NCBI GenBank assembly: GCA_030247725.1
Contig: JAOTRT010000002.1
Location: forward strand, 496,001 to 560,000
Reading direction: 5' to 3'
DNA from: Candidatus Nitricoxidireducens bremensis
Lineage (GTDB): Bacteria; Pseudomonadota; Gammaproteobacteria; Burkholderiales; Rhodocyclaceae
Length of the DNA stretch: 64,000 nt
Positions 34,854 to 43,498 of this stretch are shown in pieces (position 1 is the stretch's first letter; every line of letters starts with the position of its first letter). A program made the position numbers and the translations under genes. The notes beneath the pieces are model-generated. The model saw nothing but the letters and a program-made list of their open reading frames with translations, did no database searches and was not told the origin of the DNA.

Positions 34854-35339
34854 ATGAAAGGCAACGCCAAAATCGTCGTGCTGCTCAACCGCCTGCTGGC
34901 CGGCGAACTCACCGCCGTCGACCAATATTTCATCCATTCGGAGATGTACGCCAACTGGGGCTTCAGCCGCCTCCACGAGCGCGTCCATCACGAGATGGAC
35001 GACGAGCGCGAGCATTGCCGCAAGCTGATCGCCCGCATCCTCTTCCTCGAAGGCACGCCGAATCTGGCCACCCGGGCGGCCATGACGGTCGGCGCCAACG
35101 TCAAACAGATGCTGGAGAACGATCTCGCCATCGAGATCGGCGTGGTCAAGGCCATCCGTGCCGGCATCGCCGAGTGCGAGAAGGCCCAGGACTACGTGAC
35201 CCGCGAGATGCTGGAGACCCTGCTGGTGGATACCGAAGAGGACCACACCCACTGGCTCGAACAGCAGCTCGGCCTGATCCGCATGGTGGGCCTGGAGAAC
35301 TACCTCCAGTCCCAGATGGGGTCCGCGGCAGCCACCTGA
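34854..35339 (+). CDS. bfrA: Bacterioferritin, ferroxidase subunit (BfrA-like)
   Basis: 161 residues. Ferroxidase ligands Glu18, Glu51, His54, Glu94, Glu128 and His131 are all present, but the haem ligand position 52 is Arg (DDEREH) instead of Met. This is the reverse of the bfr at 33 kb, as in Neisseria BfrA/BfrB pairs, and predicts mixed 24-mers. Divergent from the ZIP gene; the intergenic region carries an ATAG-N7-CCAT half resembling OxyR sites, too weak to call. Confidence 0.93.
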   Translation: MKGNAKIVVLLNRLLAGELTAVDQYFIHSEMYANWGFSRLHERVHHEMDDEREHCRKLIARILFLEGTPNLATRAAMTVGANVKQMLENDLAIEIGVVKAIRAGIAECEKAQDYVTREMLETLLVDTEEDHTHWLEQQLGLIRMVGLENYLQSQMGSAAAT

Positions 35340-35354
35340 TTGCTGCACCGCAGG

Positions 35355-35391
35355 ATTGAAGGCAGCTATCGGCGGAGTAGGCAAAAGCAAT
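35355..35391 (+). promoter_or_regulatory. OxyR-type box upstream of rubrerythrin operon
   Basis: ATTG-N7-CTAT-N7-GTAG-N7-CAAT keeps the exact 4-7-4-7-4-7-4 spacing of OxyR sites, with one full quarter and three close ones. It starts 15 bp after the bfrA stop and about 85 bp before the rubrerythrin ATG. It would place the rubrerythrin to Dps genes under OxyR. Confidence 0.6.
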
Positions 35392-35476
35392 TTCCCCGCA
35401 GTCATGGACGGAACTAGCGTGAAGGCATCAGGGCCTGCGGGCCTTGACCTCCCGTCATCCGAAAAGGAGTCCGACC

Positions 35477-35893
35477 ATGTCACTCAAGGGAACCAAGACC
35501 GAGGCCAACCTCAAAGCCGCCTTCGCCGGCGAATCCCAGGCCAACCGCCGCTACCTCTACTTCGCCAACAAGGCCGACGTGGAAGGCTATGCCGATGTGG
35601 CCGCCCTGTTCCGCTCCACCGCAGAAGGGGAAACCGGCCATGCCCACGGCCATCTGGAATATCTCGAACAATGCGGCGATCCTGCCACGGGCCTGCCCTT
35701 CGGCGCCACCGCCGACAACCTGAAGGCCGCCGTCGCCGGTGAAACCCACGAATACACCGACATGTACCCCGGCATGGCCAAGGATGCCCGCGCCGAGGGC
35801 TTCGACGAAGTCGCCGACTGGTTCGAGACCCTGGCGAAGGCCGAGCGCTCCCACGCCAACCGCTACCAGAAGGCCCTCAACGAGCTGCACTGA
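35477..35893 (+). CDS. Rubrerythrin (diiron domain only)
   Basis: 138 residues, the ferritin-like diiron domain without the C-terminal rubredoxin domain. [14 protein letters not shown] and [14 protein letters not shown] carry the two ExxH motifs; [13 protein letters not shown] and [11 protein letters not shown] supply the other Glu ligands. Reduces hydrogen peroxide to water; the missing rubredoxin means another electron donor, possibly the Fe-S protein encoded next. Confidence 0.93.
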   Translation: MSLKGTKTEANLKAAFAGESQANRRYLYFANKADVEGYADVAALFRSTAEGETGHAHGHLEYLEQCGDPATGLPFGATADNLKAAVAGETHEYTDMYPGMAKDARAEGFDEVADWFETLAKAERSHANRYQKALNELH

Positions 35894-35948
35894 AGGTGCA
35901 TACCGGCCGGCACCTGGCAGCCGGCCGGTCCCGGCAAAGGGGAACAAC

Positions 35949-37277
35949 ATGGCAACCCGCGAAGGCAATCTGGAAGCCCCCACCCGCCATCCCATCGACT
36001 GGCGCAATCCGGCCTTCTACGACGAGGAAGCCCTCGGCCGGGAGATGGAGCGGGTCTTCGGTATCTGTCACGGCTGCCGCCGCTGCGTCAGCCTCTGTAA
36101 CGCCTTTCCCACCCTGTTCGACCTGGTGGACGCCTCCGCCTCCCTGGAGATCGACGGCGTAGCCCGGGACGATTACGGCAAGGTCGTCGAGCATTGCTAT
36201 CTCTGCGACCTCTGCTACATGACCAAGTGTCCCTACGTGCCGCCTCACGAGTGGAACCTGGATTTCCCCCACCTGATGCTGCGTGCCAAGGCGGTGCGGC
36301 ATCGGCGCGGCGACACGCCCCTGCGGGACCGGCTGCTCACCAGCACCGACCTGGTCGGCCGCTTCGCCGGCATTCCCATCGTCGCCCAGACCGTGAACGC
36401 GGTGAACCGCATCGGTCCGGTGCGCAAGGCCATGGAAGCCATCGCCGACATCCACGCCGACGCCTGGCTGCCCGAGTTCTCCAGCCGGCCCCTGCGCAGC
36501 CGGCTGCGGCTGTTGCCCGACGACACGCCCGGCGAGGCGGCGGGACGCACCCGCGGCAAGGTGGCCCTCTTCGCCACCTGCTACATGAACCGCAACGAGC
36601 CGGGCCCCGGCGAAGACCTGGTGGCCGTCTTCGAGCATAACGGCATCCCCGTCACCATTGCCGAGAAGGAACGCTGCTGCGGCATGCCCAAGCTGGAGCT
36701 GGGCGACTTCAACGCCGTGCGAGCCCTCAAGGAAGCCAATATTCCCATGCTGGCAGGGCTGGTGGACGCCGGCTGGGACCTGACGGCCCTGATCCCCTCC
36801 TGCGTACTGATGTTCAAGCAGGAGCTGCCCCTGCTGTTCCCGGACGATCCGGACGTGCTGAAGGTGAAGCAGGCTTTCTTCGATCCTTTCGAGTACCTGA
36901 TGCTGCGCCACCGGGAGGGGCGCCTGAAGACGGACTTCCCCAACGCCCTCGGCAAGGTGGCCTACCAGGCCTCCTGCCACCAGCGTGTGCAGAACATCGG
37001 GCCGAAGACGAAGGAGGTGCTTTCCCTCGTGCCCGGCACCCAGGTGGACATCATCGAACGCTGCTCCGGCCACGACGGCACCTATGCCGTGAAGCGGGAA
37101 TTCCACGAGTTCGCCATGAAGATCGTCAAGCCGGTGGTCGGGCGCATCAATCAGGCCCAGCCCGACCACTACGGCAGCGACTGCGCCATGGCCGGCCACC
37201 ACATCGGCCATGCCCGGGCCGACGGCAGTTCGCCCGAGCACCCGATCACCCTGCTGCGCCTGGCCTACGGAATCTGA
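35949..37277 (+). CDS. Heterodisulfide reductase-like Fe-S oxidoreductase (GlpC/CCG type)
   Basis: 442 residues. Two 4Fe-4S motifs: [11 protein letters not shown] (about 40-50) and [13 protein letters not shown] (about 84-96), followed by CCG-type domains with [14 protein letters not shown] and [11 protein letters not shown]. The family is often annotated as glycerol-3-phosphate dehydrogenase subunit C-like, but here it always sits with rubrerythrin and DUF3501, so an electron-transfer role to rubrerythrin is more likely. Begins 55 bp after rubrerythrin. Confidence 0.9.
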   Translation: MATREGNLEAPTRHPIDWRNPAFYDEEALGREMERVFGICHGCRRCVSLCNAFPTLFDLVDASASLEIDGVARDDYGKVVEHCYLCDLCYMTKCPYVPPHEWNLDFPHLMLRAKAVRHRRGDTPLRDRLLTSTDLVGRFAGIPIVAQTVNAVNRIGPVRKAMEAIADIHADAWLPEFSSRPLRSRLRLLPDDTPGEAAGRTRGKVALFATCYMNRNEPGPGEDLVAVFEHNGIPVTIAEKERCCGMPKLELGDFNAVRALKEANIPMLAGLVDAGWDLTALIPSCVLMFKQELPLLFPDDPDVLKVKQAFFDPFEYLMLRHREGRLKTDFPNALGKVAYQASCHQRVQNIGPKTKEVLSLVPGTQVDIIERCSGHDGTYAVKREFHEFAMKIVKPVVGRINQAQPDHYGSDCAMAGHHIGHARADGSSPEHPITLLRLAYGI

Positions 37278-37288
37278 AAGGAAACGCC

Positions 37289-37864
37289 ATGCTTTCCCAT
37301 GCCGACCTCTACAGCCTGGAACAGTACGCCCGCATCCGCCCCGGATTCCGCGCCCGCGTCATCGAACACAAGAAGCGGCGGCGCGTCCCTCTGGGCGATC
37401 ACGCGGCCCTCTATTTCGAGGACGCCCTGACCATGCAGTACCAGGTCCAGGAGATGCTGCACCTGGAGCGCATCTTCGAGCCCGACGGCATCCAGGAGGA
37501 GCTCGACGTTTACAACCCGCTGATCCCCGACGGCTGCAACTGGAAGGCGACCTTCATGCTTGAATACCCCGACGAGGCCCAGCGCCGCACCATGCTGGGC
37601 CGGCTGGTGAGCATAGAGCGCGCCGTGTGGATTCGCGTGGAGGGTTTTCCGCGGGTAATTCCCGTAGCGAACGAGGATCTGGACCGGGAAACCGAGGACA
37701 AGACCGCCTCGGTTCATTTCCTGCGCTTCGAGCTGCCGCCGGCCATGGCGGCGGCAGCGAAGGCCGGCGCCCCGGTCTCCGCCGGCATCGACCATCCGCA
37801 GTACTATGCGGTTACTGAACTTGCGGAACAGGTCCGCGCCTCCCTGGCGGCGGACCTGGCATGA
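37289..37864 (+). CDS. DUF3501 family protein
   Basis: 191 residues. Motifs RAKVIEHKKRRRVPLGDH-like (RARVIEHKKRRRVPLGD), FEDALTMQYQVQEMLHLERIFEP and SVHFLRFELP are those of DUF3501, regularly found after rubrerythrin and the GlpC-like protein. Cytoplasmic; function unknown, presumably an accessory of the same peroxide reductase system. No Cys cluster. 11 bp after the Fe-S gene. Confidence 0.87.
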   Translation: MLSHADLYSLEQYARIRPGFRARVIEHKKRRRVPLGDHAALYFEDALTMQYQVQEMLHLERIFEPDGIQEELDVYNPLIPDGCNWKATFMLEYPDEAQRRTMLGRLVSIERAVWIRVEGFPRVIPVANEDLDRETEDKTASVHFLRFELPPAMAAAAKAGAPVSAGIDHPQYYAVTELAEQVRASLAADLA

Positions 37865-37894
37865 AGGATTTCAATCAACCCGAGGAGTTTCACC

Positions 37895-38359
37895 ATGGAC
37901 ATCGGCATCAGCAAGAAGGATCGCGAGAAGATCGCCCAGGGCCTGTCGCGGCTGCTGGCGGACAGCTACACCCTCTATCTTATGACCCACAACTTCCACT
38001 GGAACGTGAAGGGTCCCATGTTCAACACCCTGCACCTGATGTTCATGGGCCAATACACCGAGCAGTGGAACGCCCTCGACCTGATCGCCGAGCGCATCCG
38101 CTCCCTCGACTTCGCCGCACCCGGCACCTACAAGGAATTCGTCAAGCTGGCCTCGATCAAGGAAGTGGACGGGGTGCCCAAGGCCACGGACATGATCAAG
38201 CTGCTGGTGGCTGCCCAGGAAGCCACGGCCCGCACGGCCCGCAGCGTTCTGCCCATCGCCGACAAGGCCAACGACCAGCCCACCATGGACCTGCTGACCC
38301 AGCGCCTGGACGTGCACGAGAAGACGGCCTGGATGCTGCGCAGTCTGCTGGAAGAGTAA
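37895..38359 (+). CDS. dps: Dps-family DNA-protecting ferritin
   Basis: 154 residues. [42 protein letters not shown] contains the inter-subunit ferroxidase ligands (His, His, Asp and Glu) of Dps; [16 protein letters not shown] ends it. Forms 12-mers that oxidise ferrous iron with peroxide. No long basic N-terminus, so DNA binding is uncertain. 30 bp after the DUF3501 gene. Confidence 0.95.
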   Translation: MDIGISKKDREKIAQGLSRLLADSYTLYLMTHNFHWNVKGPMFNTLHLMFMGQYTEQWNALDLIAERIRSLDFAAPGTYKEFVKLASIKEVDGVPKATDMIKLLVAAQEATARTARSVLPIADKANDQPTMDLLTQRLDVHEKTAWMLRSLLEE

Positions 38360-38426
38360 GGCCGGGCACGCTCCGCTCGGGCGGCCGTCGGCCGACGGCC
38401 GCCGGAAGCGGGGCCGTGGACGAAAA

Positions 38427-38450
38427 AACGCCCCGGCATGCCGGGGCGTT
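38427..38450. terminator. Bidirectional terminator between dps and ccp1
   Basis: 24-nt perfect palindrome centred on GGCATGCC with arms AACGCCCCGG/CCGGGGCGTT. The minus-strand side continues into a T6 run, so it is strongest for ccp1; the plus side has TTT then C. Nearly the same hairpin follows ccp2. Confidence 0.87.
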
Positions 38451-38469
38451 TCCATTGGCGTCGCGATGC

Positions 38470-39462
38470 TTACTTCTTGGCGAAGGGCTGCGGACGCGGC
38501 GTCTTGTCGGTGGAAGGCGGCAGCACCGGCAGGGTGAAGCTGGGCTGGTCGCCCGTCAGGGTCTTCAGGAAGGCGACGACCTTGGCGTTCTCTTCCTTGG
38601 TGAACTTCTTGCCCAGTTGCAGGCGGCCCATGGTATCCACCGCTTCGGACAGGGTGTTGGCCGCGCCGTCATGGAAGTAGGGGTAGGTCATTTCCACGTT
38701 GCGCAGCGTCGGCACCTTGAAGTTGAAGCGGTCCGCATCCTTGCCCGTCACGGCACTGCGGCCTTCGGCCGGACTGCTCGCCTTGTAGGGCTCGACGACA
38801 CCCATCTTCTGGAAGGAGTTGCCGCCGACGGCCGGGCCGTTGTGGCAGGCGACGCAGCCGCTGTCCTTGAAGAGCTTGTAGCCGGCCAGCTCCTCCGCGC
38901 TCAGGGCGTCCTTCTTGCCCAGCAGCCACTGGTCGAAGCGGGAATTCGGCGTCACCAGGGTCTTCTCGAACTCGGCGATGGCCAGGGTCACCTGGTCGAT
39001 GTCGATTTTGTCCTTGCCGAAGATCTGCTTGAACTCCCGCACGTAGCCGGGAATGGACTCCAGCACGTCGATGGCCAGGGTATGGGTGAAGGCCATTTCG
39101 CCCGGGTTGGCGATGGGGCCGCCGGCCTGGGCCTTGAGGTCCGCCGCCCGGCCGTCCCAGAACTGGGCCACGTTCAGGCTCGAATTCAGTACCGTCGGCG
39201 CATTGATCGGGCCTTCCTGCCAGTTGTGGCCGATGGACGTCTTGATGTTGTCCGTCCCGCCCATGGACAGGTTGTGGCAGGAATTGCAGGAGATGAAGCC
39301 CGATTTGGACAAGCGCGGGTCGAAATACAGCTTCTTGCCCAGTTCCACCATGCCCAGATTGATGTTGGCGGGCGGCTTGATCGGCTGTATCGGTTCATCC
39401 GCCGCGAAGGCCGCGGAAGTGCCGACGAGCATCAGGCTGGTCACGAGAATGCGGATATTCAT
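38470..39462 (-). CDS. Di-haem cytochrome c peroxidase 1
   Basis: 330 residues. Signal peptide 1-20 (to AFA), two c-type haem sites CNSCH and CVACH, the Met-containing loop GEMAFTHTLAIDVLE and the YPYFHDGAANTL segment near the second haem. Reduces peroxide in the periplasm with electrons from small cytochromes c. About 90 percent identical by eye to the copy at 40.6 kb. Promoter has an FNR-type box at 39530-39543 and a perfect OxyR box at 39553-39589. Confidence 0.95.
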   Translation of the reverse strand: MNIRILVTSLMLVGTSAAFAADEPIQPIKPPANINLGMVELGKKLYFDPRLSKSGFISCNSCHNLSMGGTDNIKTSIGHNWQEGPINAPTVLNSSLNVAQFWDGRAADLKAQAGGPIANPGEMAFTHTLAIDVLESIPGYVREFKQIFGKDKIDIDQVTLAIAEFEKTLVTPNSRFDQWLLGKKDALSAEELAGYKLFKDSGCVACHNGPAVGGNSFQKMGVVEPYKASSPAEGRSAVTGKDADRFNFKVPTLRNVEMTYPYFHDGAANTLSEAVDTMGRLQLGKKFTKEENAKVVAFLKTLTGDQPSFTLPVLPPSTDKTPRPQPFAKK

Positions 39463-39502
39463 GTTGAACTCCTATCGTTGGAAAAATCTTGCACCGGGTC
39501 GC

Positions 39503-39543
39503 AAGATACCCCTACAATCCCCATGGATGTTGACGTAAGTCAA
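39503..39543 (-). promoter_or_regulatory. FNR-type box and -10 of ccp1
   Basis: TTGAC-GTAA-GTCAA (39530-39543) is an FNR/CRP-family dyad two symmetric bases away from TTGAT-N4-ATCAA. On the minus strand TATCTT (39508-39503) lies at the right distance for a start with the box centred near -41.5, the class II activation position. Confidence 0.68.
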
Positions 39544-39552
39544 TGATTTATA

Positions 39553-39589
39553 ATAGTATTTTGCTATGCAACATATAGCTGTTTCCTAT
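39553..39589. promoter_or_regulatory. Perfect OxyR box between ccp1 and oxyR
   Basis: ATAG-N7-CTAT-N7-ATAG-N7-CTAT, all four tetranucleotides and all three spacings exact. It ends 9 bp before the oxyR start codon, a position suited to autorepression of oxyR, and lies upstream of the divergent peroxidase gene, suited to activation. Confidence 0.92.
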
Positions 39590-39598
39590 AGGTAAGCC

Positions 39599-40504
39599 AT
39601 GAAACTCTCTGCCCTGCGCTACCTGGTGGCCTTTGCCGACGAGGGGTCCTTCAGCCGGGCCGCCGAACGCTGCCATGTCAGCCAGCCCACCCTCAGCGTC
39701 GCCCTGCAGAACCTGGAAGCCGAACTCGGCGTCCCCCTCATCGAACGCATCAAGGGCCACGTGGCCCTGACCGAACTGGGCCACCAGGTCACCGCCCAGG
39801 CCCGCCGGGCCCTGGAGGAAACGCGCCGCGTCGAAGTCATCGCCCAGCGCGGCAAGGACCCGCTGCAGGGCGAGTTCCGCCTCGGCGTGATCCACACCAT
39901 CGGTCCCTACCTGTTGCCGGAACTCATCGCCTCCATGCGCCGCGCCGCACCCGCCATGACGCTCTACATCGAGGAAAGCATGACGGCCCTGCTGGCCGAC
40001 TACCTGAAGTACGGCAATGTGGACGCCGCCATCATCGCCCTGCCTTTCGAGGTCCCGGGCATCGAGACCCTGCCCCTCTACGACGAGCCCTTCCGCGTCG
40101 TCGTCCCGCGCGGACACGCTTGGGCCGGCCGCAAGCGCATCCCCGCCGACGAGGTGAGGGGCGACAACGTGCTGGTGCTGAAGGCCGGCAACTGCTTCCG
40201 CGAGCAGGTGCTGGACGCCTGCCCGGACATCAGCCATGCGGAAGGCTCCCTGCACCAGGGCCATTCCATCGAGACCATCCGCTGCATGGTGGCCTCGGGC
40301 TACGGCATCTCCGTCCTGCCGGCCGGCGCCCTCACGGGTCCCTACTGCTCGGACATGGTCCAGGCCATTCCCTTCGAATCGCCGGAGCCGGCGCGGCGGG
40401 TGGCCCTCGCCTGGCGCCGCGGCTTTTCGCGCCCCCAGGTGCTCGACGCCATCACCGCGGCAGTCCGCGGCCTCACCAACCCCAGCTACCGCCTGCTGGT
40501 CTGA
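39599..40504 (+). CDS. oxyR: LysR-family peroxide sensor OxyR
   Basis: 301 residues. N-terminal HTH (FADEGSFSRAAERCHVSQPTLSVALQNLE) and the OxyR sensor pair Cys199 and Cys208 in GNCFREQVLDAC, at the same numbers as E. coli OxyR. Oxidation to a disulfide switches it to activate peroxide genes. Flanked by two copies of the peroxidase gene, with a perfect OxyR box at its own start. Confidence 0.95.
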   Translation: MKLSALRYLVAFADEGSFSRAAERCHVSQPTLSVALQNLEAELGVPLIERIKGHVALTELGHQVTAQARRALEETRRVEVIAQRGKDPLQGEFRLGVIHTIGPYLLPELIASMRRAAPAMTLYIEESMTALLADYLKYGNVDAAIIALPFEVPGIETLPLYDEPFRVVVPRGHAWAGRKRIPADEVRGDNVLVLKAGNCFREQVLDACPDISHAEGSLHQGHSIETIRCMVASGYGISVLPAGALTGPYCSDMVQAIPFESPEPARRVALAWRRGFSRPQVLDAITAAVRGLTNPSYRLLV

Positions 40505-40524
40505 GCAGGCCTTCCACCACCAGC

Positions 40525-40553
40525 AAAAACGCCCCGGCATGCGGGGCGTTTTT
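40525..40553. terminator. Bidirectional terminator between oxyR and ccp2
   Basis: Perfect 12-bp stem AAAAACGCCCCG/CGGGGCGTTTTT with a 5-nt loop GCATG; the A and T runs make it work in both directions. Closely related to the hairpin after ccp1. Confidence 0.9.
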
Positions 40554-40570
40554 GTTCGGGGCCTTTCCGC

Positions 40571-41563
40571 CTACTTCCTGGCGAAGGGCTGGGGACGCGG
40601 CGTGCCGTCGGCGGACGGCGGCAACACCGGCAGGGTGAAGCTGGGCTGGTCGCCCGTCAGGGTCTTCAGGAAAGCGACGACCTTGGCGTTCTCTTCCTTG
40701 GTGAACTTCTTGCCCAATTGGATGCGGGCCATGGTGTCCACCGCCTCGCCCAGGGTGTTGGCCGCGCCGTCATGGAAGTAGGGGTAGGTCATTTCCACGT
40801 TGCGCAGCGTCGGCACCTTGAAGTTGAAGCGGTCCGCATCCTTGCCGGTCACGGCGATGCGCCCCTCCACCGGACTGGTGGCCTTGTAGGGCTCCACGCG
40901 GCCCATTTTCTCGAAGGTCGCGCCGCCGACGCCCTCGCCGTTGTGGCAGGCGACGCAGCCACTGTCCTTGAAGAGCTTGTAGCCGGCCAGCTCCTCCGCG
41001 CTCAGGGCGTCCTTCTTGCCCAGCAGCCATTGGTCGAAGCGGGAGTTCGGCGTCACCAGGGTCTTCTCGAATTCGGCGATGGCCAGGGTCACCTGGTCGA
41101 TGTCGATCTTCTCCTTGCCGAACACCTGCTTGAATTCCCGCTTGTAGGCGGGGATCGATTCCAGCACGTCGATGGCCAGGGTATGGGTGAAGGCCATTTC
41201 GCCCGGGTTGGCGATGGGGCCGCCAGCCTGGGCCTTGAGGTCCGCCGCCCGGCCGTCCCAGAACTGGGCCACGTTCAGGCTCGAATTCAGCACCGTCGGC
41301 GCATTGATCGGGCCTTCCTGCCAGTTGTGGCCGATGGACGTCCTGATGTTGTCCGTCCCGCCCATGGACAGGTTGTGGCAGGAATTGCAGGAGATGAAGC
41401 CCGATTTGGACAGGCGCGGGTCGAAGTACAGCTTCTTGCCCAGTTCCACCATGCCCAGATTGATGTTGGCGGGCGGGCGGATCGGCTTGATGGGCTCCTC
41501 TGCCGCAAAAGCCATGGAAGCTCCAAAAACGGCGAAACCGGCCAGAAGTATGCGGATGCTCAT
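40571..41563 (-). CDS. Di-haem cytochrome c peroxidase 2
   Basis: 330 residues, same length and layout as copy 1: signal peptide to AFA, CNSCH and CVACH haem sites, GEMAFTHTL and YPYFHDGAANTL. Differences cluster around the second haem (EGVGGATFEKMGRVEP versus PAVGGNSFQKMGVVEP) and at both ends. Start at 41563 (MSIRILLAGFAVFGAS); the longer open frame upstream runs through the promoter. Confidence 0.95.
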   Translation of the reverse strand: MSIRILLAGFAVFGASMAFAAEEPIKPIRPPANINLGMVELGKKLYFDPRLSKSGFISCNSCHNLSMGGTDNIRTSIGHNWQEGPINAPTVLNSSLNVAQFWDGRAADLKAQAGGPIANPGEMAFTHTLAIDVLESIPAYKREFKQVFGKEKIDIDQVTLAIAEFEKTLVTPNSRFDQWLLGKKDALSAEELAGYKLFKDSGCVACHNGEGVGGATFEKMGRVEPYKATSPVEGRIAVTGKDADRFNFKVPTLRNVEMTYPYFHDGAANTLGEAVDTMARIQLGKKFTKEENAKVVAFLKTLTGDQPSFTLPVLPPSADGTPRPQPFARK

Positions 41564-41604
41564 GCTCAACTCCCTTTCTTTGGAAAAGTCCTTTGCGAAC
41601 AAGA

Positions 41605-41644
41605 CAATATCCATACTGATGAAATGGGTGTTGACATAAATCAA
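41605..41644 (-). promoter_or_regulatory. FNR-type box of ccp2
   Basis: TTGAC-ATAA-ATCAA (41631-41644) is one base from the FNR consensus. A minus-strand TATTGT (41610-41605) fits a class II start. Same relative place as in ccp1 but a better match. Confidence 0.68.
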
Positions 41645-41653
41645 TGATTTACA

Positions 41654-41690
41654 ATGGATATATGCAATTAGATATATACGAAAATTCCAC
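41654..41690. promoter_or_regulatory. Decayed OxyR box upstream of ccp2
   Basis: ATGG-N7-CAAT-N7-ATAC-N7-CCAC occupies exactly the position of the perfect ccp1 box relative to the FNR box and shared CAATGATTTA sequence, but retains only 11 of 16 consensus bases. Probably weak or lost. Confidence 0.5.
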
Positions 41691-41828
41691 ATAACTGTCA
41701 TCAAAATCTCCGTCCATCACCCAGCGACGTCCCTTGTCCATGACCTTTCCCCAAACTGCAGCGCACCATCGGGCCGCCCCATGCAACTTCCCTGCGACAA
41801 GCCCGCGCCCTGGTGTATAAAGCCGGCC

Positions 41829-43367
41829 ATGCGCATCTTTCGCCTCCTTAAAATCGTCCGCGTCGGGCTCGCCTACGGCCTCGACGAGCTGATCCTCGAA
41901 CACGAACCGACCGGCCGCCTGCGCTGGCTGGGACGCCTCGCCGGCATACTGTGCTTCTGGCGCGACCTGTCGGCGCCGCCGGCCCGGCGGTTGCGGCTTG
42001 CCCTCGAAGCCCTGGGTCCCATCTTCGTCAAGTTCGGCCAGGTGCTCTCGACCCGGCGCGACCTGATGCCCGCCGACCTGGCCGATGAGCTGGCCCGCCT
42101 CCAGGACCAGGTGCCGCCCTTTCCCTCCGAACAGGCCATGGCCGAGCTGGAGCGCGCCTACGGCAAGCCCGTCCACGAGGTCTTCGCCCGTTTCGATCCG
42201 GTGCCCGTCGCCTCCGCATCCGTCGCCCAGGTGCACTACGCCGAACTGCCCGACGGCCGCGAAGTAGCGGTGAAAATCCTGCGCCCCGGCATCGCCCCGG
42301 TCATCGCCCACGACATCGCCCTGCTGGATGCCCTGGCGGGCCTGCTGGAGTCCCTCTGGTCCGACGGCAAGCGCCTCAAGCCGCGGGAAGTGGTGGCGGA
42401 ATTCAAGAAGCACCTGGGCGACGAACTGGATCTGATGCGCGAAGCCGCCAACTGCTCCCAGCTGCGCCGCAACTTCAAGGACTCGAAACTGCTGGTGGTG
42501 CCCGAGGTCCATTGGGACTGGTGCACGCCGTCGGTGATGGTGATGGAGCACATGCGCGGCATTCCCATCAGCCAGATCGACCGCCTGCGGGAAGCCGGCA
42601 TCGATCTCGCGGCCCTGTCGCGGGCCGGCGTGGAGATCTTCTTCACCCAGGTGTTCCGCGACGCCTTCTTCCACGCCGACATGCACCCGGGCAACATCCT
42701 CGTCTCCACCGAGGGCGAGACCCGGGGCCGCTACATCGCCCTCGACTTCGGCATCATGGGCACCCTCAACGAGGTGGACCAGCGCTACCTGGCCATCAAC
42801 TTCCTCGCCTTCTTCCGCCGCGACTACAAGCGCGTCGCCGAGGCCCACATCGAGTCCGAGTGGGCGCCGCCGGAAACCCGCGTGGACGAGCTGGAGGCCG
42901 CCATCCGCGCCGTCTGCGAACCCATCTTCGACCGCCCCCTGCGGGACATCTCCTTCGGCAAGGTGCTACTGCGCCTGTTCCAGACCTCGCGCCGCTTCAA
43001 CGTGGAAATCCAGCCCCAGCTCGTGCTGCTGCAAAAGACCCTGCTCAACATCGAGGGCCTGGGCCGCCAGCTCGATCCCGACCTCGATCTCTGGCAGACC
43101 GCCAAGCCCTTCCTCGAACGCTGGATGGTCGACCAGGTGGGCTGGCGCGGCATCATCAAGAACGCCAAGCACGAAGCCCCCCTCTGGGCGCGCTACCTGC
43201 CGCAACTGCCCCGCCTTGTGCACCAGGCCCTGGCGCGGGATTCCTCGGCGCGCCTCGCCGAGGAAATCGCCCGGCTGCGGGCCACGGAAGCCCGCCGCAA
43301 CCGCTGGCTCGCCCTCATCTCGGCCCTCCTCGCCGGACTGCTCGCCGCCGTCCTCCTGGCGCCCTGA
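41829..43367 (+). CDS. ubiB: ABC1/UbiB-family atypical kinase
   Basis: 512 residues. KxGQ-type motif [18 protein letters not shown], the Ala-rich loop [28 protein letters not shown], catalytic [11 protein letters not shown] and metal-binding LDFGIMG; C-terminal hydrophobic stretch [18 protein letters not shown] anchors it in the membrane. Needed for aerobic ubiquinone synthesis. Start at 41829 ([13 protein letters not shown]); the -10-like TATAA at 41816 leaves almost no leader, so an upstream promoter is likely. Confidence 0.93.
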   Translation: MRIFRLLKIVRVGLAYGLDELILEHEPTGRLRWLGRLAGILCFWRDLSAPPARRLRLALEALGPIFVKFGQVLSTRRDLMPADLADELARLQDQVPPFPSEQAMAELERAYGKPVHEVFARFDPVPVASASVAQVHYAELPDGREVAVKILRPGIAPVIAHDIALLDALAGLLESLWSDGKRLKPREVVAEFKKHLGDELDLMREAANCSQLRRNFKDSKLLVVPEVHWDWCTPSVMVMEHMRGIPISQIDRLREAGIDLAALSRAGVEIFFTQVFRDAFFHADMHPGNILVSTEGETRGRYIALDFGIMGTLNEVDQRYLAINFLAFFRRDYKRVAEAHIESEWAPPETRVDELEAAIRAVCEPIFDRPLRDISFGKVLLRLFQTSRRFNVEIQPQLVLLQKTLLNIEGLGRQLDPDLDLWQTAKPFLERWMVDQVGWRGIIKNAKHEAPLWARYLPQLPRLVHQALARDSSARLAEEIARLRATEARRNRWLALISALLAGLLAAVLLAP

Positions 43368-43498
43368 ACCGGGTCCGATCCGACCGCCGGCCCAGCGGCG
43401 CGAATCCATCGCAACACCTTGATTCCTAGGGACTCCGGCATCCCGCCGCCGGGGGAAAGCCGCTATACTCCGCGCCTTCGCGACTGGAGACTTGCGGC

